Source of the DNA: CAIWTU01 sp963815135
GTDB lineage: Bacteria > Desulfobacterota > Desulfuromonadia > Geobacterales > Geobacteraceae
DNA length: 64,000 bases
Direction: 5' to 3'
Assembly: GCA_963815135.1 (NCBI GenBank)
Contig: CAWFFO010000010.1
Coordinates: forward strand, 54,950-118,949
A program made the translations under genes and the position numbers. This document shows, piece after piece, positions 9,258 through 18,172 of the stretch; the stretch's first letter is position 1; every line of letters begins with the position of its first letter. The notes beneath the pieces are model-generated. The model was not told the DNA's origin. It did not search any database and was given only the letters and a program-made list of their open reading frames with translations.

Positions 9258-10083
9258 AGACGTTTCCTGTAGATGCGAGTATGTGGCGCAATCTCCTGAT
9301 AATACGGTTGCGATCGCACGCCCGTCCAACGTCTCCTTGGTCCCAAGGCAGAGAAAACCACCGTCCGCAAGAGTGGAGTGAAACAGATCCAAAGCACGAT
9401 CCTTGAGGCGATCTTTGAAATAAATCAGAACATTGCGGCAAAGGACCATTTGCATCTCACCGAAGACACCATCACCCCCCAGGTTATGAGAGGCAAACAC
9501 GATATCATCCTTCAGCGATTGCATTAGTATGGCATGATCGTAGCATGCGGTATAGTAGTCGGAAAAGGAGCTCCTGCCGCCGCTCTTCTGGTAGTTATGG
9601 GTGTAATGTTTCATTTCACTCAAGGGCAGGATTCCCTCACTGGGCCTTACTCAACACTTCCTGGTCGATGTCCGTTGCATAGATGCGGAAATGCCCTTTC
9701 AGTCCTTCCTCCTCCAGCAGAATTGCCATGGAGTAGGCTTCCTCGCCGCTCGCGCAGCCGGCGTGCCATATTTTCACAAAGGGGTAAGTCTTCAGATGTG
9801 GCATCACCTGTTCACGAATCGACCTGAACACGGCCGGGTCCCTGAACATTGCCGAGACATTGACTGTTATCCCGCGCAAAAGACCCTCGAATATGGCCGG
9901 GTCCCGCAAAACATGCGGCAGGGCTAGCCCAAAGGAGGCAAACTCCGATTTGCCGAGCCACTGGGTCATCCTGCGTTTCAATGATGCCTTGGCATACTCT
10001 CTGAAATCATAGCCATAGACCCTGGCTATGCCATCCAGGAGAAGTCCCAGCTCGATTTCCTCAAGTTCATTGTCGGCAATCAC
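9227..10083 (-). pseudogene. cheR: CheR methyltransferase, two frameshifts
   Basis: CheR-type SAM-dependent methyltransferase. GTG 10083, 11 nt after the kinase stop, begins VIADNELEEIEL. The N-terminal domain (YDFREYAKASLKRRM) and SAM motif (IWHAGCASGEEAYSM) are in one frame, which stops after VLSKAQ near 9645 because of an extra C in GGCCC. The next frame gives ILPLSEMKHYTH, then VLCRNVLIYF and LCLGTKETL. A further shift near 9320 is needed to reach the expected C-terminus TRIYRKR, whose stop lies at 9227-9229 inside cheB. All domain parts are present, so the gene is recent in decay, or misread. Confidence 0.8.
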
Positions 10084-10094
10084 TACAAACCCCG

Positions 10095-13000
10095 TCAACC
10101 ATGTCTGTACAGCCAAACCCGCAACAACGACATCAGCCGATCCATGTCGACCGGCTTGGTTATATAGTCGCTCGCTCCGGCCGTAAGACAGGCCTGCCGG
10201 TCCCCTTTCATCGCCTTGGCAGTCAACGCGATAATGGGCAGCCCGGCAAAACGGAGGTCATCACGGATGCGCCGGGTGGTCTCGTAGCCATCCATTTCCG
10301 GCATCATCACATCCATCAGCACGACATCCACATCCGGGTTCTCTTCCAGTCTTGCCAGGGCCACTTTCCCATTCTCCGCCTCGACAATCCGCATTCCCTT
10401 ATCGGCAAGAATGCTGGAGAGGGAGAAGATGTTGCGCATGTCGTCGTCCACGAGTAGCACCTTTTTTCCTTCCAGAAGAGTTTCGGTGTCTAGGGTGGTG
10501 CGGATCATGCGCTGTTTGTCGGGAGGCAGCCTGCTCTCCATTACATGCAGAAACAGTGTTACCTCGTTGAGGAGGCGTTCCGGGCTCTTGGCCCCCTTGA
10601 TGATGATACTCTCGGCATAGTGTTGCAGGCGCTGGGTGTCCTCGGCGGAAAGCTCCTGCCCGGTGTGGATGATGACCGGGATACGCCGGTTCTGGTCCAG
10701 ACTACGGATGTATTCGAGCAGATCGAAACCAGTCATGTCAGCCAGCCCCAGGTCGAGCACGATGCAGTCAAACAGCTCTTCTGAGAGCAACCGGATTGCC
10801 TGCGCCCCGGATTCAGCCACCGTAATGGAGATGTCGCGTTCTCCCAGAAGTGCAACCAGTGCAGAGGCCTGGGCCTTATCGTCTTCCACGATCAGCAGTT
10901 TCTTGAGAGTTCGCGAGACCGTATCCTCAATTGCTTCGAATATGTTATTCAATTGTTCTGCCGGTCACCGGTTTGGTAACGAAACCGATCGCGCCCATGG
11001 ACAGCGCCTTCTGCCTCTCTTCCAGGCAGGTTATGAAGTGAACCGGAATATGCCGGATTTGCAGGTTGTCGGCTGATTTTCTGCATGACTCCCCAGCCAT
11101 CAAGTCGCGGAAGCAGGGCGTCAAGAAGGATGGCGCTGGGTTGATATTTTTCTGCCAGCTCGATGCCGCTGTTGCCGTCGGTTGCCACGATGGCGGAGAA
11201 ACCCCGCTCCCTGACTCTCTCCATAAGGAGCTTAGCGAAAGTCAGGTCGTCTTCGATAATCAGGATGCAGCGGTCACCGGCCGCGAGACGATCACGATCG
11301 TCCTGAAGGGGAGGCGGCTCGTCTGACGGCTCAGGTCGTTGAAGCTGCGATTGAGCCCACAAGGTTTGTGCCACCGGGCCTAGGGATAAATCGGTACTCT
11401 GGTCGGGGCAAGCGGCAGGTAGAGGGTGAAAACGCTTCCCTTCCCTTCCTCGCCTGCAACGACGATCTCGCCATTCATCCCTCGGGCAAGTTGCCTGGAT
11501 ATGGAAAGACCGAGGCCGGTGCCGCCGAACTTTCGGCTGATGGAGCCATCCGCCTGTTGGAAAGCCTGGAAGATCAGTTCATGTTTATCAGCCGGAATGC
11601 CGATGCCGGTGTCGATCACCCCGAAGGCCACGGCCGGAACCGGTAGCGGGTTTTCGTTCCCATTCGGGGTATAGATGCGTAGCGTAACGGAACCTTTCTG
11701 GGTAAACTTGATGGCATTGGAAATGAGATTTTTCAGCACCTGAAGGGTTCGCTGCCGATCGAGGCTGATCTTCTCAGTCATCCCCTCCTCGATTCCGGTC
11801 GTGAACTTCAGTCCCTTCTGATCGGCAACCGGTCTGAATATATCCGTAATCTGGTCGCACAACACTCAGCAAGATGATATCCTCAAAGATGAAGTCCAGG
11901 CGGCCTGCTTCGATCTTGGATAGATCCAGGATGTCGTTAATGAGATTCAGCAGTTCATTACCGGCCGATTTAATGGTGGCGGCGTACTCCACCTGTTTGG
12001 GGGTCAGGTTCCCCTCCTTGTTTTCCTTCAAGTGACCGGAGAGGATCATCAGGCTGTTGAGCGGTGTGCGAAGTTCATGGGACATATTCGCCAGGAATTC
12101 GGACTTGTAGGTGCTTATCTGTTCCATTTCCCTGGCTTTGAGCATGATCTCGCTGCCGGCCGCTTCCAGCTCCCGGTTCTTGGACTGAATTTGCTGGCGC
12201 TGCTGTTCAAGAAGCTGGGCCCGCTCCTCAAGTTCCTCGTTGGTCTGCTGCAATTCTTCCTGCTGTACGCGCAGCTCTTCTTCCTGGGACTGGCTCTGCT
12301 GGAGAAGTTCATTGACCTTCTGGCGAGTCTGATTGACGTTGATGGCAATGGCAAGGACTTCAGCCGACTGGTTCAGGAAATCAAGCTCCAGGTCGCTGAA
12401 TTCATCGAAACTCCCCAACTCCATGACCCCGACCAGCCGGTTGTCGTGAAGAAGAGGAAGAGCCAGGATCGTCCGGGGTAACGCTTCTCCCAGAGCCGAC
12501 CCGATGACCAGATACTCCGGCGGAATAGTGTTCAGACAGAGAGGACGCTTTTCACGGGCGGCTTCCCCCGCCAGTCCCTCGCCCAGCCGAATGGCATCCA
12601 AGGGATTCCTGCCGCGGTTAAAGGCGTAATCTGGCGATGATCCTGAGGGTTTCGGCTGCCTTCATCGTAAAGATAGAGCGCACTCACGCCAACCTTCAGG
12701 TAGGTGGATAAAAAGACGACCGCATCGCCGGCCATCTTCTCAAGGGGCCTGTCTCCGCGCACTTTCGTGTTGAGTTCGTTGATGCCGGTTTTGACCCAGT
12801 CGAGTAGACGCTCCCGTTCCCGGGTTTTTTGCAGATCTTCATTCTGTGCCGTCAATTCGATCTCGGCCCTGGTGCGTTGGGCGATTTCCCTGTTCAGAAG
12901 AAAATAGACTATCACCAGAAGGAGGAAACAGACGGTTCCTCCTGCCAAAATTAGTGTTGAATGTCTTGGCGGAACGGAACTCCTGTGTCCGCATCCGTTC

Positions 13001-13514
13001 CTGCAGCAGATGCTGTTCAGTATCCAGGGCTTCCTGCAATACGTTTGCGGATGTCGTCCATCAGATTTTTGCCGAGATGGCTATTTACCATCAGACCGGC
13101 TGCCTGAAAGCCTTGCGACTTCCTGGTATCGATGACGGCTTTCAGTTCCGTCAGTTTTTGATCGACGAGGATGGCAATTCTGTCCAGGCGTTTTTGTTGC
13201 AGAGGATTGTCTCTGGTCAGATTACTCAGCGTAATTCGCGTATTAGCAATATTGGCTGAGGGCGTTATTGTAAGGATCCAGATAGCCTTTATTCCCGGTG
13301 ATGATGAAGCCCCGCTGCCCGGTCTCCGCATCGGTCAGACTCGAAAAAAGCGCATTCAGCTCCTCAATCACATTATGGGTATGGGTTACCCAATAAACGG
13401 ACTCTTTTGCCGCCAGTCATGTTTTGATACGCCAACCAACCGATTGAAGTGAAGATTACCAGAGCTGTGGCAAAAGTGATATTTACGACGTAGTTTTCTT
13501 GTTTGTGTCTGCAT
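10095..13514 (-). pseudogene. CHASE3-GAF hybrid histidine kinase with three receiver domains, about eleven frameshifts
   Basis: One large membrane sensor kinase can be rebuilt in order: TM1 (ITFATALVIFTSIGWLAY), CHASE3 sensor (HTHNVIEELNALFSSLTDAE), TM2 (GGTVCFLLLVIVYFLL), GAF (LDWVKTGINELNTKVRG), long Gln/Glu coiled coil, HisKA (ANMSHELRTPLNS), HATPase (DTGIGIP, GGTGLGLSISRQL), REC1 (IIEDDLTFA, ILLDALLP), REC2 (IVEDDKAQA, IVLDLGLAD) and REC3 (LVDDDMRN, VLMDVMMPEMDG). The frame changes near 13490, 13412, 13255, 13025, 12965, 12645, 12620, 11868, 11395, 11085 and 10965. The start is probably ATG 13512-13514. It heads a unit with cheR, cheB and a REC-kinase. No internal deletion is apparent, only single-base shifts, which leaves open consensus error. 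Confidence 0.75.
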
Positions 13515-14211
13515 CCGGAGTCCCTTGAATGTCCTGATCTGTCTTGATTGACGCTACGCAAGCTGTTAAATGAATTGATTGCCACACTCCCGCATCTGCT
13601 GCCAATCTGTTGGATGGCAAACGGCAATCGTTTTCATGAGCATAAATCTACCATACAAATTTTCTTTACGCACTTCACTTTTTGCTTTTGAAATTGCCCC
13701 GGTCTTCGGTACGATGATGTTCTCGTGGTCATGAGTACCTGGTTTTCCAGGGCTGCACAATTTTTCACTCAAACCAACTGCACCCCCTATTTGATAATGC
13801 AATTTTACAGCGCTATGGCTCTCTGGATAACCGGCTTTCGAGAATAATCATTTTCGTTAAAATGCCGGTGTCCCTGAATTGCCCAGCCAGGTCATTTCCT
13901 TATTTTCCCGAAAGTGACCCGCCCCTACCCTTACCTGCTTCATAAATGAGAGACTCCGAAAGCCACTACTGCTTTCCTTGAAACTTGTGGGCACATTCAA
14001 GTTTTGATGCAATAACTTGATATAGGTCAAATTTGTTTCGGGCATGATAGTTTATAGTATGAAAAGACGCTTGCGGGGACCGATTTCTTCGTAAGTATGG
14101 TGCGGAGCCAGGAGAGGATCTTGATTTATTCGAATTTAAAGAGTTACAATTATCTATTTTCGGGACGCTCTGACCGTCCCTCTCATTCAGTCTGTCTCGA
14201 ACGGAGGATTT
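13515..14211. other. Intergenic region between divergent units
   Basis: About 700 bp between the minus-strand signalling module and the plus-strand AAA+/VWA pair. No credible gene. It should contain both promoters; the only recognisable site is the FNR-like dyad at 14017-14030. Confidence 0.5.
14017..14030. promoter_or_regulatory. FNR/CRP-like dyad
   Basis: TTGATATAGGTCAA, one mismatch from TTGAT-N4-ATCAA, about 180 bp upstream of the AAA+ ATPase start. A CRP/FNR-family regulator could bind here. The role is inferred from pattern and position only. Confidence 0.4.
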
Positions 14212-15210
14212 ATGGAGACTTCTGTAACCGTTAAACCATCGCTGGCAATCGCTATTCTCAAAAGTGGGCTTAGCGTTAACGTGCCAATGTTTCTCTGGGG
14301 GCCGCCCGGAATCGGCAAATCCCAGATTGTGGCCCAGGTGGCCGCCGACCTGAAACTGCCGCTGATCGATATTCGCGCGGTCCTTCTGGACCCTGTGGAT
14401 TTGCGCGGCGTTCCTTCCGTTGAAAACGGCACTACCCGATGGAATCCGCCCGTCTTCCTGCCGACTGAGGGGGAAGGAGTGCTTTTCCTTGATGAACTTT
14501 CCCAGGCTCCGGAATCTGTGCAAAGCTCTCTGCTGCAGCTCGTACTCGACCGCAAGCTCGGCGAATACTGCATGCCCGACGGCTGGAGAATACTGGCGGC
14601 GGGAAACAGGGTGAACGACGGTACTTTCAGCAAAAAGATAAGCAAGGCGCTGGGTTCCCGCTTCGCTACCCATCTGGAGCTGGCAGTCGACCTCGACGAG
14701 TGGTGTGCATGGGCAATAGAAAACAGCGTACCTACGGAAATCATCAGCTTCCTGCGCCTGCGGCCAGACCTGCTGCACCATTTCGATCCCAAGGCACAGG
14801 GCAATTCATTTCCCTGTCCGCGGGTCTGGGCGAATATCGGCCAGTTCATGGGCAAGCTCCCTTTTGAAGCGGAATTGCCTTTTTTCGCGGGGGCATTGGG
14901 TTTCGGCCCGGCTGCCGAGTTCACGTCTTTTCTGCAGATATATCGCGACCTGCCGGATATAGAGTCAATCATGCTCGACCCGGACAAATCGGAAGTTCCC
15001 GCAGAGCCGTCCGTACTCTATGCTCTTTGCGGTGCAATGAGCCGCAAGGTAACATCAGACAATATTTCACCGGCTTTTCGCTACATGAGACGACTGCCGT
15101 CCGAATTCCAGGTCGTCTGGCTGCGTGATGCGCTGCAGGCCGAGCCCATGCTTGCCACCACCAGTGAATTCACCGGCTGGGCCAAGGAAAACTCAGAATT
15201 GTTGCTGTGA
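14212..15210 (+). CDS. MoxR-type AAA+ ATPase
   Basis: A 332-residue AAA+ ATPase of the MoxR class, which pairs with VWA-domain proteins to assemble or remodel target complexes. Walker A GPPGIGKS spans residues 30-37, Walker B is VLFLDELS, sensor 1 is LAAGNR, and an arginine lies in LGSRFATH. The C-terminal lid is divergent. GGAGGATTT precedes the ATG. The VWA gene starts 45 nt downstream, so the pair is probably co-transcribed and acts together. The substrate is unknown; other MoxR-VWA pairs insert metal cofactors or disassemble protein complexes. The sequence is intact, unlike its left-hand neighbours. Confidence 0.88.
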   Translation: METSVTVKPSLAIAILKSGLSVNVPMFLWGPPGIGKSQIVAQVAADLKLPLIDIRAVLLDPVDLRGVPSVENGTTRWNPPVFLPTEGEGVLFLDELSQAPESVQSSLLQLVLDRKLGEYCMPDGWRILAAGNRVNDGTFSKKISKALGSRFATHLELAVDLDEWCAWAIENSVPTEIISFLRLRPDLLHHFDPKAQGNSFPCPRVWANIGQFMGKLPFEAELPFFAGALGFGPAAEFTSFLQIYRDLPDIESIMLDPDKSEVPAEPSVLYALCGAMSRKVTSDNISPAFRYMRRLPSEFQVVWLRDALQAEPMLATTSEFTGWAKENSELLL

Positions 15211-15254
15211 CTGTCGACGGTCCGGACAACCGATCTGACCGGAAAGGAATAACA

Positions 15255-16424
15255 ATGGAAAAATCCTCGAAGCTGGCAAAAGCAATTGCAAGAACGGTGC
15301 TCGATCACCCGTTTTTCGCCAGCATGCTGCTGGGAATGCGGTTGCGCGAGGATAACGGCACTAGAACCGCCTGCACCGACGGCAGAGAGATCCGCTACAA
15401 CCCGGAATTTATCGATTCACTGCAGGTCGATCAGGTTGTGTTCGTGCTGGCGCACCTGGTCATGCATGTCGCCCATCTCCATCCGTTGAGGCGCAGCAGC
15501 CGGAATCTCGACAGGTTCAACAAAGCCGGCGATTACGCCATAAACGGCATCCTCAAGGAAGCCGGCCTCAGCATGCTGCCCGGCGCTTTGTACAAAAAAG
15601 AGTACGACCGCCTTGCCGCCGAACAGATCTACGATCATATGCCGGGGTCGTCCCGCGATGACGAAAACGATGGCGGCGACGAAGGAAAAGAGGGCAACCG
15701 TTACGAGGATCCAGGCGGTTGCGGCGGCTTCGAAGATGCCAGGGACCAGCACGGCAAGCCGCTGACCAAGGCTGAAAGGGATAAGGAGGAAGCCCGGGTT
15801 GCCATTGCCATTCAGCAGGCCGCCCAGGCCGCCAAAGCGCAAGGGAAGCTGCCCGGCGCCCTTGAGCGCCTGGTTGATGAACTGGTCCATCCCATTCTCG
15901 ACTGGCGTGAAATGCTCAGGACCTTCATCGATCACACGGCCCGCAACGACTATTCGTGGCTCTATCCCAACCGGCGGCACATAGCCGGCGGCATCTATCT
16001 GCCCAGTTTGCGCTCGGACGGACTGAAGCCTCTTGTTCTGGCCGTTGACACTTCCGGTTCCATAGGACAAAATGAACTGAACCAGTTCCAGGCCGAACTG
16101 AACGACATCCTGCAGAGCTATCCCACTACAGTAAATGTCGTTTACTGCGACTGTGAGATATCCGGGACTGATATCTTTTCCCCGGACCAATACCCGGTGG
16201 AACTGAAACCTTGCGGATTCGGCGGCACCGACCTGCGCCCCCCCTTCATATGGACTGAAAAAAACGTGCCCGATGCCGGCTGCTTAATCTATCTGACTGA
16301 CCTGGAGGGCGAAAGTCCCGAAACCGACCCCGGCATTCCCACTCTTTGGGTCAGCACAACCAGGGACCGCGATCTGCCCGAGCGCTATCATCCGAAATTC
16401 GGCCAGATAGCCACGCTGGAATAA
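15255..16424 (+). CDS. VWA-like protein with DUF2201-type putative metallopeptidase domain, zinc motif altered
   Basis: A 389-residue partner of the AAA+ ATPase. The N-terminal half resembles the DUF2201 putative metallopeptidase domain, but where that family has HExxH this protein has HLVMH at residues 67-71 (in VLAHLVMHVAHLH), so the general-base Glu is Leu. An acidic, low-complexity linker (DDENDGGDEGKEG) follows. The C-terminal half is a VWA-like fold with the MIDAS start DTSGSIG and later GGTDLRPP and LTDLEGE. Start ATG 15255 has AAAGGAA upstream; an in-frame ATG at 15207 overlaps the ATPase and is less likely. A protein-binding rather than proteolytic role is inferred. Confidence 0.85.
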   Translation: MEKSSKLAKAIARTVLDHPFFASMLLGMRLREDNGTRTACTDGREIRYNPEFIDSLQVDQVVFVLAHLVMHVAHLHPLRRSSRNLDRFNKAGDYAINGILKEAGLSMLPGALYKKEYDRLAAEQIYDHMPGSSRDDENDGGDEGKEGNRYEDPGGCGGFEDARDQHGKPLTKAERDKEEARVAIAIQQAAQAAKAQGKLPGALERLVDELVHPILDWREMLRTFIDHTARNDYSWLYPNRRHIAGGIYLPSLRSDGLKPLVLAVDTSGSIGQNELNQFQAELNDILQSYPTTVNVVYCDCEISGTDIFSPDQYPVELKPCGFGGTDLRPPFIWTEKNVPDAGCLIYLTDLEGESPETDPGIPTLWVSTTRDRDLPERYHPKFGQIATLE

Positions 16425-16497
16425 CTGCCAAAAGCGAACACTTCCGTCCCATAGAGCTCAGCTCGGGCCGGTAATGAAATGAGGCATTGAGGAAAAG

Positions 16498-16725
16498 ATG
16501 AACCAGGTGATCCTTCTTACATTCATTCAGAGAGACAATCTCAGGAGTCTGCCCCCCGAGATATTCGAGAAATGCGTTTGCCTCGGCTCCGGCAAGGTAA
16601 CCAACAATCGGTACACATGGCGCTATTCCACCACGATGGAAAACGCCCTGGCTTTGCGACTAATGGGTATGTGTTCCTTTGAGGAGCATTACGAAGAAGA
16701 CGAGTCCGAGCCTCGCGAGTCCTGA
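16498..16725 (+). CDS. Small hypothetical protein
   Basis: A 75-residue acidic protein (C-terminus EEHYEEDESEPRES) with a good GAGGAAAAG site directly before ATG 16498. It lies 74 nt after the VWA gene on the same strand, so it may be a third member of that unit. No family recognised. No signal peptide or membrane segment. Confidence 0.55.
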   Translation: MNQVILLTFIQRDNLRSLPPEIFEKCVCLGSGKVTNNRYTWRYSTTMENALALRLMGMCSFEEHYEEDESEPRES

Positions 16726-16864
16726 TGACAACGGAAAATCCCGACCAAAACCGTAGAGTTCCCCTTGAAGAAGAGTCCCATTTGCATTTGTCGTTCAAAT
16801 CAGCTAGGGTATGAATTTCGGTAAGTCGGCCAATCATGGCTCAAGATGAAATGTGAGACAAATC

Positions 16865-17500
16865 ATGGAATTTATTCTCTTCGACCTCGACAATACACTC
16901 TATTCCGCAGAGCAGGAAGTATTTTCCCTGATTGACCGGCGCATCAATCATTATATGGTGGAAGTGGTGGGAATTCCCCTGGATGAGGTTGACGGTCTGC
17001 GTCGTACATACTGGAAGCGCTACGGAGTCACCATGCAGGGACTGATGCGTCACCACCGGGTCGACCCCGAGGATTACCTGTCTTACGTTCATGATATTGA
17101 CTTGGACGGGCTTTTGCGGCCCGATCCGAAGCTCCGGCAGGCTCTGCAATCACTGTCTCTTCGTCGGGCGGTCTTCACCAACAGTTCCCAGGGCCATAGC
17201 GAACGGGTTCTGAATGCCCTGGGTCTTAACGGTGCATTTGAAGAAATTTTTGACATCCGGGTTGCGGGATATCTTCCTAAACCCTGGCCGGAGCCCTACC
17301 ATGCCGTGCTGGACAGGTTGGGTGTTTCAGCTTCCGACTGTATAATGGTTGAGGATTCTCCGGAAAATCTGAGAACAGCCAAAGATCTTGGTATGGGAAC
17401 CATCCTGGTTGGACAAAAGACACCATCGCCCTGGGTCGATGTTGCCATTAATGAAGCTGTGGAGGTTCCGGAAGCCCTGAGCTTCTGGAATTACAGCTGA
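16865..17500 (+). CDS. HAD-superfamily phosphatase, pyrimidine 5'-nucleotidase-like
   Basis: HAD hydrolase of the SDT1/pyrimidine 5'-nucleotidase group, about 211 residues. Motif I FDLDNTLY at the N-terminus supplies the nucleophile and acid Asp. A helical cap follows. Motif II is VFTNSS, motif III Lys is in GYLPKPWPE, and motif IV is VEDSPENL. It would dephosphorylate nucleoside monophosphates or a related sugar phosphate. ATG 16865 is preferred over GTG 16853 because it begins directly at the conserved FILFDLDNT strand. The 3' end overlaps the converging hemerythrin gene by 10 nt. Confidence 0.85.
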   Translation: MEFILFDLDNTLYSAEQEVFSLIDRRINHYMVEVVGIPLDEVDGLRRTYWKRYGVTMQGLMRHHRVDPEDYLSYVHDIDLDGLLRPDPKLRQALQSLSLRRAVFTNSSQGHSERVLNALGLNGAFEEIFDIRVAGYLPKPWPEPYHAVLDRLGVSASDCIMVEDSPENLRTAKDLGMGTILVGQKTPSPWVDVAINEAVEVPEALSFWNYS

Positions 17501-17919
17501 ACACCCTGCTCATCTGCACCCTTCCCTTTCACAAATCGCCCTATTGCACTATCCATTCTGGAGATATGATCAATCAGCCAGCCGGTCATGAAGCGCGGGA
17601 CTGAAGTTATTGGATGCCTGGTCGGCATTTCACTCCTGACACGCTCCTTCAGGGAGGCAACCTCGTCCACAAACCCCAAATGCTGCTTCCGGTGTATTTC
17701 GTAATCAGGGAAACCGGTCTTCATCATCAAGGCCTCCTCGTCTGCAAAATGCGTAGCCACATAGTCATCGAGGAATTGAAACAGCCCGGTCACTTCTTCC
17801 GTCCAGCGGTCTTCCCTGCATGCGGCCAGAAGGTCATTGAACCTGGCGAAAAGATGCTTATGCTGATCGTCAATTCTCTCCACCCCTACCGTGAGGTATT
17901 CCTGCCACACAACCTGCAT
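17491..17919 (-). CDS. Bacteriohemerythrin
   Basis: Single-domain hemerythrin of 142 residues, an O2-binding non-heme di-iron protein common in microaerophiles and Geobacter. All seven iron ligands are visible: His20 (DDQHKHL), His57 and Glu61 (HFADE), His76 and His80 (HRKQH), His118 and Asp123 (HISRMD). Likely roles are O2 storage, sensing or scavenging. No fused signalling domain. AGGAGGC is present before the ATG. It stands alone, converging with the HAD gene. Confidence 0.93.
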   Translation of the reverse strand: MQVVWQEYLTVGVERIDDQHKHLFARFNDLLAACREDRWTEEVTGLFQFLDDYVATHFADEEALMMKTGFPDYEIHRKQHLGFVDEVASLKERVRSEMPTRHPITSVPRFMTGWLIDHISRMDSAIGRFVKGKGADEQGVQL

Positions 17920-18113
17920 TATGGGGCCTCCTTATACTGGTGGTTATTCTTCCATACATGGTTTCCTGCTGTTGTCGAGCGTCAGGTTCAGAGACGCTTC
18001 AATCTTTTCCTTTTGGAATGGCCTGGCTTTCGTGCCGACGCGGGAGTTTGTGAAAGCGTCATTAGTCAGCGTGTTTAGTGTTTTGTTCCATCCACGATGT
18101 AAGCGATGAACCG

Positions 18114-18163
18114 GTCTGCATGAAGGTCGAACTTTCCCCGGTCCGGTTAACGACCTTGCAGAC
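18114..18163 (-). terminator. Strong hairpin after the CheB-CheR kinase gene
   Basis: Two-part stem GTCTGCA/TGCAGAC and AGGTCG/CGACCT, 13 bp in total with a 3-nt bulge on one side, enclosing a 21-nt loop with a further CCGG pairing. It begins 10 nt past the stop of the 5.5-kb kinase gene. No clear U tract follows, so it may be a processing or stability hairpin. Confidence 0.5.
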
Positions 18164-18172
18164 TGGGAAACG

